Of a stretch of DNA of 11,706 nucleotides, positions 1-4,862 are shown one piece after another. The notes under the pieces were generated by a model that saw only the letters and a program-made list of their open reading frames with translations, ran no database searches and had not been told where the DNA came from. Each line of letters begins with the position of its first letter. Within the stretch, counting starts at the first letter, position 1. The stretch is from an uncultured Haemophilus sp. (GTDB lineage: Bacteria; Pseudomonadota; Gammaproteobacteria; Enterobacterales; Pasteurellaceae). The translations under genes and the position numbers were made by a program. The stretch lies in the NCBI GenBank assembly GCA_902482195.1, contig CABSZQ010000009.1:1-11706 (forward strand), written 5' to 3'.

Positions 1-777
1 CTGATCGATACCGCGGAAATGACACCATTAGTGCACGTTTCGGGCATGCTAGGGAATTATCGCGGCAATTGTGCTTGGGTGGCACCATTAGCATGGCATC
101 CAACTAATCAAAATGCTGTAATCGTCTGTGATTTATCTGGTGATATTGATAACTTGATCAGCAAAAGTGCGGTTGATTTGCGACAAGATTTGTATACCAA
201 GAAAAGCGAGCTAGAAGAAAGGGGAGCTTCATCTGTTCCACTGAAATTGGTTCATATTAATAAATGTCCAATTTTGGCTCCTGCAAAAACGTTACTGCCA
301 GAAAATGCAGCTTGTTTAGGGATAGACAGACAACATTGCCTAGATAATTTAGCAAAATTGCGTCAATCCTTAGATATACGCGAGAAAGTTATTGAAATCT
401 TCTCAGAAGAACGTGAATTTGAGCCAAGTGATAATGTAGAAACGGAGCTTTATAACGGTTTCTTTAGCAATGCCGATAAAAACAACATGGCTATTTTACG
501 TGATTTACCACCTGAAAAATTAGCTGAGCATGGTTTAGCATTTGAAGATAAACGAATTCCTGAATTGTTATTCCATTATCGTGCAAGACATTTCTACAAA
601 ACCCTAAATCGTGCTGAGCAAATCAAATGGCAAAAATATCGCCAACGTAAATTAGAACAAAGTGCGGTTAAATTTGAAGAAAGTTTACAACGGTTAGCAG
701 AGGAATATTCGGATAATCCAACCAAACTGAATTTACTACAACAGGTTTATGAATACGGTGCAAAACTGTTATCTTAA
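1..777 (+). CDS. sbcB: Exodeoxyribonuclease I (3' part of gene)
   Basis: This is the C-terminal part of exonuclease I, the processive 3'-to-5' single-strand DNA exonuclease of recombination and mismatch repair. The frame is open from base 1, so the gene starts upstream of the window; the ATG at 19 is internal (it reads as the Met of AEMTPLVHVSGM). From memory of the E. coli protein the match is colinear through PLVHVSGM, VAPLAWHP, KLVHINKCP, INRQHCLDNL-like (here IDRQHCLDNL), SDNVETELYNGFFS and LLFHYRARHF. The N-terminal DnaQ-like catalytic domain is outside the window; what is seen is the SH3-like and helical C-terminal region. Two copies of the uptake core AAGTGCGGT lie in the gene (165-173 and 660-668), which marks it as resident Haemophilus-type DNA. 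A terminator follows 42 bp after the stop. Confidence 0.96.
   Translation: MIDTAEMTPLVHVSGMLGNYRGNCAWVAPLAWHPTNQNAVIVCDLSGDIDNLISKSAVDLRQDLYTKKSELEERGASSVPLKLVHINKCPILAPAKTLLPENAACLGIDRQHCLDNLAKLRQSLDIREKVIEIFSEEREFEPSDNVETELYNGFFSNADKNNMAILRDLPPEKLAEHGLAFEDKRIPELLFHYRARHFYKTLNRAEQIKWQKYRQRKLEQSAVKFEESLQRLAEEYSDNPTKLNLLQQVYEYGAKLLS
165..173 (+). other. DNA uptake signal core (Haemophilus type)
   Basis: AAGTGCGGT, the core used by H. influenzae-type competence machinery to recognise kin DNA. It lies inside sbcB (codons for KSAVDL). Confidence 0.85.
660..668 (+). other. DNA uptake signal core (Haemophilus type)
   Basis: Second AAGTGCGGT in sbcB, again encoding a Ser-Ala-Val. I found no copy of this core or its complement anywhere in the prophage by eye. 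Confidence 0.85.
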
Positions 778-819
778 TCTTATACATATCGTGACATAGT
801 CACACAAATGCCAATCAAC

Positions 820-860
820 AAAAACGTAAATCTTAATCCCTGAGATTTACGTTTTTCTTT
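820..860 (+). terminator. Rho-independent terminator of sbcB
   Basis: A perfect 14-bp stem (820-833 with 843-856, AAAAACGTAAATCT and its complement) with a 9-base loop runs into a T-rich tail. It starts 42 bp after the sbcB stop codon. The A/T ends of the stem would let it act in both directions. Confidence 0.88.
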
Positions 861-895
861 TTTAAATCTGATGATATTCACCTCATAAAATAACG

Positions 896-913
896 CAGAA
901 TTCACGTAGCGTT
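896..913 (+). repeat. Left copy of 18-bp inverted repeat flanking the prophage
   Basis: CAGAATTCACGTAGCGTT is the exact reverse complement of 9441-9458. The pair lies outside the dif repeats, about 190 bp left of the left XerC arm and about 150 bp right of the right dif. No coding function is visible for either copy. Confidence 0.8.
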
Positions 914-1045
914 GCCATTATTTTGATACATATAAACTTCTTTATTTTTTCCTTACATAACAACTTTAGAGTGTATAAATCATTATTTAATCTTATTGCA
1001 AGGTGTTGTAAAGCTAGATTCTGCATCGCTTGAGTGGTATTTAAA

Positions 1046-1115
1046 ACCTGTGCATAACTTTGTGATTTTATTGATACGTAGCTTTCACTAACCTTGTAAT
1101 TGATTTCGCATAATG
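1046..1115 (+). repeat. Left direct repeat ending in the XerC arm of dif
   Basis: This 70-bp segment matches 9207-9276. The last 42 bp (1074-1115) are identical and the first 28 bp differ at 4 positions. It includes the dif XerC arm ATTTCGCATAA (1103-1113). Such a repeat is expected at both ends of an element integrated by Xer recombination, but here it extends about 57 bp beyond the arm, so element and chromosome share sequence outside the recombination site. Confidence 0.9.
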
Positions 1116-1135
1116 ATTTTCGGATTATGTTACAA
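1103..1135 (+). other. attL: hybrid dif/attP1 with long central region
   Basis: XerC arm ATTTCGCATAA (1103-1113), an 11-bp centre (1114-1124), then TTATGTTACAA (1125-1135), which differs at two positions from the XerD arm TTATGTTAAAT in the intact dif on the right. A normal dif centre is 6 bp. CTXphi attP1 is likewise known for an overlong centre, which stops XerD from completing the reaction and makes integration hard to reverse. I infer the same here. Confidence 0.8.
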
Positions 1136-1204
1136 TTCGCAGCGCGGTATAATCGCCATTGGCACCGCGCAAGAATTTACACATAATCCGCCATTATGCG
1201 AAAT
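1103..1204 (+). other. Foldable attP(+): paired inverted dif-like sites forming a forked hairpin
   Basis: The strand shown can fold on itself. Positions 1103-1114 pair with 1193-1204 (12 bp), then after an internal loop of 6 and 2 bases 1121-1130 pairs with 1181-1190 (10 bp). Inside, AATTC 1134-1138 pairs with GAATT 1173-1177, and GCGCGGT 1142-1148 with ACCGCGC 1164-1170. The outer stems recreate XerC-arm and XerD-arm duplexes from attP1 and an inverted attP2 (complement of 1176-1204). This is the layout of the CTXphi single-strand attachment site, where host XerC joins the folded phage strand to dif. A TATAAT (1148-1153) lies at the tip. The pairing is seen directly; the role is inferred from the phage family. 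Confidence 0.8.
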
Positions 1205-1221
1205 TTTAAGTTATTGAATTT

Positions 1222-1509
1222 ATGTCAAATATTACTATTCAACATATCACGCCAAGACATTTTTATGAGGCAGTGAAACTTCTCAAACAAACTGAGCATA
1301 ATATAAGATTTAGCTATGATACGGTTGAAATTCGTTTTGTTTTTGACAGATTGGAAACTGCAGAACAGACTCAAGCAAGATTTGAGAAAATGGAACACTT
1401 GGGGGAGTTTTTAAAGGAACTGACAAATTCATCAGTTCCTATTGATTTAGACGAGTTTATTAAAAATTATCGTTATCAGCCTAGAAATAAGTTTTTTAAT
1501 AATCGGTAA
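1222..1509 (+). CDS. Hypothetical protein, 95 aa, next to attP
   Basis: I do not recognise this protein. It is soluble-looking, with no signal peptide or membrane segment, and is rich in charged and aromatic residues (for example DTVEIRFVFDRLETAEQ at about 33-49). It begins 17 bp after the folded attP site and its end overlaps the end of the leftward YodC-like gene by 14 bp, so the two are convergent. No good ribosome binding site precedes the ATG (only TTTTAAG at 1204-1210), so the start is uncertain. A TATAAT in the attP hairpin (1148-1153) could serve as its -10 element, but no good -35 is visible. The open frame of 95 codons in AT-rich DNA and its natural composition make it plausible but not certain. 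Confidence 0.55.
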   Translation: MSNITIQHITPRHFYEAVKLLKQTEHNIRFSYDTVEIRFVFDRLETAEQTQARFEKMEHLGEFLKELTNSSVPIDLDEFIKNYRYQPRNKFFNNR

Positions 1510-1690
1510 CAAAAGAACCTGAGTTTTCGTGATAGATATCTAAAGCAGCTTTTGGAAAAGTCTCCTCATTTGACTTATTTTGCTCAAACCATTTACATAC
1601 TACCTGTTCATTGTCTCTAACTAAGACTACCGTCATTAAAGGGCTGCCTGATTTGAGTTGAACTATTGTTCCTACTTTAATTTCTTCCAT
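1496..1690 (-). CDS. YodC/DUF2158-like small protein
   Basis: A 64-residue protein that fits the DUF2158 (YodC) family: KVGTIVQLKSGSPLMTV near residues 5-21 followed by a C-x-WF motif (VVCKWFEQNK, about 30-39) and a closing FPKAALDIY. The family is a small beta-rich fold of unknown molecular role that is often carried by phages and mobile elements. The start is firm: AGGAGG lies at 1695-1700 (complement strand), 5 to 10 bases before the ATG. The gene is leftward, convergent with the ORF at 1222, and downstream of the 23-residue peptide at 1721-1792, with which it may share a transcript. Confidence 0.75.
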   Translation of the reverse strand: MEEIKVGTIVQLKSGSPLMTVVLVRDNEQVVCKWFEQNKSNEETFPKAALDIYHENSGSFVTDY

Positions 1691-1720
1691 TTTTTCCTCC
1701 TATGGATATATATAGAGTAG

Positions 1721-1792
1721 CTATTTTATTCCAATTTTGGTTCCGATATATATGATGGCCAAAATTAGTATTATACCTGTTATTAAACTCAT
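1721..1792 (-). CDS. Small membrane peptide, 23 aa
   Basis: A short leftward ORF encoding MSLITGIILILAIIYIGTKI plus three residues. Almost the whole peptide is one hydrophobic helix ending in a lysine-containing tail, typical of small inner-membrane peptides of phages and type I toxins. A good ribosome site (AAGGAAA on the complement strand, 1797-1803) precedes the ATG by about 5 bases. It lies between the 153-residue gene (1879-2340) and the YodC-like gene (1496-1690), all on one strand. Its role is unknown: a small toxin, a superinfection-exclusion peptide or a minor virion protein are all possible. Because it is so short, it rests only on the ribosome site, hydrophobicity and position. Confidence 0.45.
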   Translation of the reverse strand: MSLITGIILILAIIYIGTKIGIK

Positions 1793-1830
1793 ACTCTTTC
1801 CTTGGTTAATTTGGGCTTGAAAGGGTACAG

Positions 1831-1879
1831 AAGTTCGGGAGTTCTGTAACACCCGAACTTTACCGCAATATTCTGCGGT
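1831..1879. other. Two tandem stem-loops after the 153-aa gene
   Basis: AAGTTCGGG (1831-1839) pairs with CCCGAACTT (1852-1860), extended inside by GTT/AAC around a CTGT loop with one A-A mismatch. Directly next to it ACCGCA (1862-1867) pairs with TGCGGT (1874-1879). They begin at the stop codon of the leftward 153-aa gene. No T-run follows on the leftward strand, so a simple terminator is doubtful. In an ssDNA phage such paired hairpins may instead be an origin or protection signal. Confidence 0.55.
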
Positions 1880-2340
1880 TAAATTGGTGATCTTCCTGTA
1901 TTTTCTAACCAGTTTTTTAGAAATTCATTACTATCTAGAATTGATTTTATATAGTCTTTATCTTCATAATCGGCCGTAGCTATCAAATAATTTTCTATAA
2001 TTAACTTTAATTGTCTTTGATAACTATCTTCATCAGGATATAAATCATACGTTCTCATACCTGAAATGCCAACATTAGAACTTATTAATTCAAAGTATTC
2101 TCTTGCCATTTTTCTAAAAAACAGCTCTTTTTTTTCATTGCATAGATTGTTAGGAATGGAAAAGAAAATATTTTGTTCGTGATGCAGTGCTTCAGGAATG
2201 GGGAAATCAAGAGTAATCTGAGATTCTTCAGGAACGAAGAAACCTTCTTCACCTAGTTTTTTAATTACAGTCTGATTGATTAACTCAATGTTTTTTTTAC
2301 TAAGTTGTCTAGTATCGTAAGAGAGTCTGAAATATCTCAT
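1879..2340 (-). CDS. Unrecognised 153-aa partner of the RHH-like regulator
   Basis: I do not recognise this protein. It is soluble, mixed alpha/beta in appearance, acidic toward the C-terminus, with no signal peptide, membrane segment or cysteine pattern that suggests a catalytic class. Notable stretches are LGEEGFFVPEESQITLDFPI (about 30-49) and ELISSNVGISGMRTYDLYPD (about 83-102). Its ATG overlaps the stop of the upstream RHH-like gene in an ATGA, so the two are translationally coupled. The small DNA-binding protein first and larger partner second, both under a shared operator region, resemble a toxin-antitoxin or repressor/co-regulator pair. In CTXphi the equivalent position holds the repressor RstR, to which this has no visible similarity. 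Confidence 0.8.
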   Translation of the reverse strand: MRYFRLSYDTRQLSKKNIELINQTVIKKLGEEGFFVPEESQITLDFPIPEALHHEQNIFFSIPNNLCNEKKELFFRKMAREYFELISSNVGISGMRTYDLYPDEDSYQRQLKLIIENYLIATADYEDKDYIKSILDSNEFLKNWLENTGRSPI

Positions 2341-2522
2341 TTACTTTCCTTTTTGTTAGCAAAATTAATGTAATCATCGTCTGTTACGTTATCTAATCCC
2401 TTCTTAATTAAAATCTTAAGAATTTCAGTATCTTTTATACTCATTTTGGTAAGCACAACAGCTTTTACATGTTCTTCTTGGACTTTTTTCCATGTTAGAT
2501 CATCAATGTGTTTTGTCGGCAT
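2337..2522 (-). CDS. Ribbon-helix-helix-like transcription regulator
   Basis: A 61-residue protein with the pattern of a small RHH DNA-binding protein: a short N-terminal strand (PTKHID, residues 2-7), a helix (about 9-25) and a second helix (DTEILKILIKKGLDNV, about 31-46), with an acidic tail. RHH proteins dimerise and insert the strand into the DNA major groove, and often repress their own promoter. It is the first gene of the leftward operon, divergent from the replication initiator. Three TTTCTTAGAAA-like sites occupy the shared control region, so it is the best candidate for the phage repressor. A weak ribosome site (GGGA) lies about 9 bases before the ATG. It could also be the antitoxin of a pair with the 153-aa protein. 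The fold assignment is by eye. Confidence 0.65.
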   Translation of the reverse strand: MPTKHIDDLTWKKVQEEHVKAVVLTKMSIKDTEILKILIKKGLDNVTDDDYINFANKKESK

Positions 2523-2561
2523 TTTGTGTTCCCTATTTCTACTTATGAAAAAAATAATATC

Positions 2562-2649
2562 ATTTCTTAGAAAAAAAGAAATTATTTTATTGACATCTAA
2601 GAAATGAGATTATTATAATTTAGCAAAATCTAATTTCTTAGAAAAAAAG
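2562..2649. promoter_or_regulatory. Three operator-like repeats in the divergent control region
   Basis: TTTCTTAGAAA is a perfect inverted repeat around its central base and occurs at 2563-2573 and 2634-2644. These lie within two identical 17-bp units, 2562-2578 and 2633-2649. A third copy on the complement strand (2594-2605, ATTTCTTAGATG) sits between the -35 and -10 of the replication promoter. A regulator binding all three would switch off both the replication gene and its own operon. The RHH-like protein encoded next door is the likely binder (inference). Confidence 0.7.
2590..2619 (+). promoter_or_regulatory. Sigma-70 promoter of the replication gene
   Basis: Consensus TTGACA (2590-2595) and TATAAT (2614-2619) are separated by 18 bp. 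The spacer contains the middle operator-like site (2594-2605). Transcription would start near 2626 and lead into the replication initiator at 2674, with the third operator just downstream of the start. Confidence 0.85.
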
Positions 2650-2673
2650 TTTTTCTTTTTTGAGGGTTACTTT

Positions 2674-3822
2674 GTGAACTTATTTATTGACTGGTTAGAG
2701 ATAGAGCAGGACTTTGGGGTAGAAATCCCTGAAGAGCTTTTACTCTCTATTTATGGTCAATATTTAATGGTTGTTACTGAAGGCGGTGAAATTCAAAAAA
2801 GTAGAGTCACAGGTAAATACCATCATAAAGGCAGCTATTGTGATGAGGTTAGTATTAAAATTTCAGGTTCTGTTATTCGTATGGCAGGAAACCCAAGTAG
2901 ATGGGGTCGAGTAGAAAATGTTTTTGGTTTTGATACTGTAGATAGTTGCGTTTCCTGTTTCAATTCAATTCTTTCCTCTCTTAAATTACCAATCTTTACT
3001 CGTTGCACTGAAATTTTTTATCGCCAAGGCGAAGATGGCTCTAAGGTCTCAAAATTTTCTAATGGCGCAATCATTAAACGTTTAGATATTACTACCAATA
3101 AAGCGGTTGGTAAGGGTAATGAGCGTACATTTCTAAAAGCCTTATCGCAGATGCGTTATAGAAATTCTATTGGCAGACTTCATACAAATGGTTGCACCAC
3201 AGATTGGCTTAGTGAAAAAGGAAATGCCAATTTAATTTATCCAAGCTGTTATATAAAACACGAAGAAATGCGAGTTCATTCTTATGACAAGATTAAGCGT
3301 AAATTTGGTGAAGAATCAAAAGAGTTTAGATATTACAGAAGTGTTTATGAGTATTGCAGAGAAAATGGGGTAGTCCGTTTTGAGCAAAAATTAAAATCAA
3401 GATATTTGCAGCGTGAAAATTTATGTTATTGGGGAATTAGTGATTTTTCAGTATTAGAAAACTTACAGAAGGAATTTACTGACATGTATAAAAAGCTAAA
3501 TGTAAGTCAATATGATTTAGAAACCATTGCTGAACAATTAGTTTCTCAAGGGATTGTTGATACATTGAGAAAAGCAACAACTTCAGCATATTACGCAATG
3601 TTATGGGCTAGTGGCAAAGAGTTAGGCCTAAAATCTCGTCAATATGAAACTCATAGAGCAAGATTAAGAAAAATAGGTATTGATATTGCTAATCCTTGCG
3701 ATGTTGAGAAATTCCAAGCGGTTAGAGTTATCGCCTGTGAAAATATTATGGTTCGTCCATTTAAAGCCCCTGATTTTTATCAATTTCCAAGTAACGCTCC
3801 TCAGTTACGTTTTGTTGTTTAA
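2674..3822 (+). CDS. Phage replication initiator (pII / RstA-like, gene II/X family)
   Basis: A 382-residue rolling-circle replication protein that would nick the plus-strand origin of the double-stranded phage DNA and rejoin the displaced single strand. Visible family marks are a GAIIKRLDIT strand (131-140) characteristic of gene II/X initiators, a YIKHEEMRVHSYDKIKRK segment (193-210) with the tyrosine-aspartate-lysine expected near the nicking site, and VVRFEQKLKSRYL (233-245), the R-x-E-x-x-L-K motif of this family. The start is a GTG at 2674, supported by GAGGG at 2662-2666. It is the first gene of the rightward block, behind a near-consensus promoter overlapped by operators, which suggests replication is the step under repressor control. 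Assignment of the catalytic tyrosine (Tyr204) is inference. Confidence 0.88.
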   Translation: MNLFIDWLEIEQDFGVEIPEELLLSIYGQYLMVVTEGGEIQKSRVTGKYHHKGSYCDEVSIKISGSVIRMAGNPSRWGRVENVFGFDTVDSCVSCFNSILSSLKLPIFTRCTEIFYRQGEDGSKVSKFSNGAIIKRLDITTNKAVGKGNERTFLKALSQMRYRNSIGRLHTNGCTTDWLSEKGNANLIYPSCYIKHEEMRVHSYDKIKRKFGEESKEFRYYRSVYEYCRENGVVRFEQKLKSRYLQRENLCYWGISDFSVLENLQKEFTDMYKKLNVSQYDLETIAEQLVSQGIVDTLRKATTSAYYAMLWASGKELGLKSRQYETHRARLRKIGIDIANPCDVEKFQAVRVIACENIMVRPFKAPDFYQFPSNAPQLRFVV

Positions 3823-3861
3823 TAAATAAGTCTTTTCATCATTAATTAGGAGAAATCAATT

Positions 3862-4188
3862 ATGCGTACCGGATTTTATATTGTAGGTATCTTAAAAGGT
3901 TATAAATCTTCATCTTTCACTAATCGAGAGACTGGAGAAGTAAAAGATCGTCATAACATGGGGGTTCAATTACAAGAGCCTGATGGTTATGGCGGCTATA
4001 ACACGTCAATTCAAGAAATTAAGATTGATGATCGTTCTATGAATGATGTGTTAAGGAATACGATTAATCGCTTAAAGGATAAAACGGTAATGGTGCTTGT
4101 TTATCCTCGTGAATGGGCTATGGAAAATGGCCGTAAAGGTATCACTTACAATTTTGATGAAAGTTCAATCATAGAAGAATTGAAATAA
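3862..4188 (+). CDS. Single-stranded DNA-binding protein (pV / RstB-like)
   Basis: A 108-residue protein in the position of Ff gene V and CTXphi rstB. Such proteins coat the phage plus strand, stop its conversion to duplex and hand it to the assembly machine. The sequence begins MRTGFYIVGILKGYKSSSFT and contains a Gly/Tyr-rich loop (DGYGGYNTS, about 41-49) of the kind that contacts ssDNA by aromatic stacking. Length and position fit; the fold is not proven by eye. AGGAGA at 3848-3853 precedes the ATG by 8 bases. The stop overlaps the start of a 29-codon ORF (TAATG), so translation is probably coupled to the coat genes. Confidence 0.75.
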   Translation: MRTGFYIVGILKGYKSSSFTNRETGEVKDRHNMGVQLQEPDGYGGYNTSIQEIKIDDRSMNDVLRNTINRLKDKTVMVLVYPREWAMENGRKGITYNFDESSIIEELK

Positions 4189-4277
4189 TGCGTGAATTTA
4201 TAGAAATGGTAGGAGCAAGCTTTATTGGTTGTGGTCTTGCTCTAACAATTTTTTATTTATTGGTATTTCATTTATGA
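4188..4277 (+). CDS. Tiny membrane protein, 29 aa (pVII/pIX-like candidate)
   Basis: An overlooked-size gene: ATG at 4188 overlaps the stop of the ssDNA-binding gene, and its own stop overlaps the next start in ATGA (4274-4277). The peptide starts MREFIEMVGASFIGCGLALT and is followed by nine mostly hydrophobic residues, giving one membrane helix with a short charged N-terminus. Ff phages place the 33- and 32-residue virion-tip proteins pVII and pIX exactly here, between genes V and VIII. The coupled start and stop on both sides argue strongly that it is translated. Role as tip protein is inferred from size, hydrophobicity and position only. Confidence 0.65.
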   Translation: MREFIEMVGASFIGCGLALTIFYLLVFHL

Positions 4278-4531
4278 GTAATGAAATCGAGATTACAACG
4301 AAGTTATGCCAATCTCAAACAGGTGTTAGTTGTAATGAAGTGGTTTTGAAAATACCACAGACAGAGGCCGTCAAACTTCAATCTGTGGCATTTTCAGGTA
4401 ATGAAAATCAAAACTTTTCGGCACAGGATTTTATTCATCATGTCGATAGTTTTGGCTTTTCATTTGGTCTGGTGCTTATTTTTTATTTGATAGCTAAATC
4501 TGTTGGTTCAGTTTTAGCTATTTTTAGATAA
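4274..4531 (+). CDS. Small membrane-anchored phage protein, 85 aa
   Basis: I choose ATG 4274 (MSNEIEITTKLCQSQTGVSC) rather than an upstream in-frame TTG at 4229, because 4274 is coupled by ATGA overlap to the 29-aa gene. The first 60 residues are polar, with two cysteines near 12 and 20. Residues about 62-83 (FGLVLIFYLIAKSVGSVLAI) form a single membrane helix with a basic end, so the protein would sit N-out in the inner membrane like inovirus minor coat or assembly proteins. It lies immediately before the major coat gene. CTXphi has a small ORF (psh) in the same place. No family is recognised with confidence. Confidence 0.75.
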   Translation: MSNEIEITTKLCQSQTGVSCNEVVLKIPQTEAVKLQSVAFSGNENQNFSAQDFIHHVDSFGFSFGLVLIFYLIAKSVGSVLAIFR

Positions 4532-4565
4532 GCACTTCATTCTAACTCAGTACAAGGAGTTTATT

Positions 4566-4796
4566 ATGTCAAATTTAAAAAAATATCTTGTTTCAGCAGT
4601 TGTTTTAGGTTCTTCAGTTAGTGCTTTTGCTCAAGGTGAAGCAGCTCAAAAGGTACAAATTGATGTGACTAGCATGCTCAATCAAGTGGACTTTTCTACA
4701 GTGATTGCTGGTATCGTTGCTGCCGGTGGCGTTTTGATTGGTCCTCGAATTGCTAAAATGGGAATTCGATTTATTTTGGGTTTATTTGGCCGCTAG
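4566..4796 (+). CDS. Major coat protein (pVIII / Cep-like)
   Basis: A 76-residue precursor with the classic inovirus coat layout. It has a Sec signal peptide (MSNLKKYLVSAVVLGSSVSA then FA) with likely cleavage after AFA at about residue 22, a short polar, partly acidic segment, a hydrophobic helix (about 43-60, VIAGIVAAGGVLIG) and a basic C-terminus with R and K residues that would face the phage DNA. The mature protein would be about 54 residues, close to the Ff major coat. AAGGAG at 4554-4559 gives a strong ribosome site 6 bases before the ATG. A hairpin terminator follows directly, as after Ff gene VIII, consistent with making coat protein in excess over downstream products. Confidence 0.88.
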   Translation: MSNLKKYLVSAVVLGSSVSAFAQGEAAQKVQIDVTSMLNQVDFSTVIAGIVAAGGVLIGPRIAKMGIRFILGLFGR

Positions 4797-4798
4797 GG

Positions 4799-4826
4799 AA
4801 AAAGGAGGGAATCCCTCCTTTTTTAT
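4799..4826 (+). terminator. Terminator after the major coat gene
   Basis: GGAGGG (4804-4809) pairs with CCCTCC (4813-4818), extended by AAAA/TTTT, with a 3-base loop and a T-rich tail. It lies 3 bp after the coat-protein stop. Ff phages have a terminator at the same place, limiting expression of the minor coat and assembly genes. Confidence 0.85.
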
Positions 4827-4862
4827 TTATTAATCAATGATAAAGGGCTAGGTAATGTTTTT

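Larger units (their letters stand above)
778..1102. other. Intergenic region between sbcB and the left prophage junction
   Basis: No gene is evident here. Apart from the sbcB terminator, the 18-bp inverted repeat and the start of the direct repeat, this AT-rich stretch shows only a faint resemblance (around 955-990, for example a shared GTGTATA) to the DNA just inside the right prophage end (9110-9140). Confidence 0.6.

Noticed and set aside
1046..1204. Short repeats near dif as a CRISPR array
   Set aside because: Only two inverted dif-like copies with one spacer, fully explained by the attachment hairpin; no cas genes.
4229..4273. Upstream TTG start for the 85-aa protein
   Set aside because: This segment encodes the 29-aa peptide in another frame, and ATG 4274 is coupled to it by an ATGA overlap.
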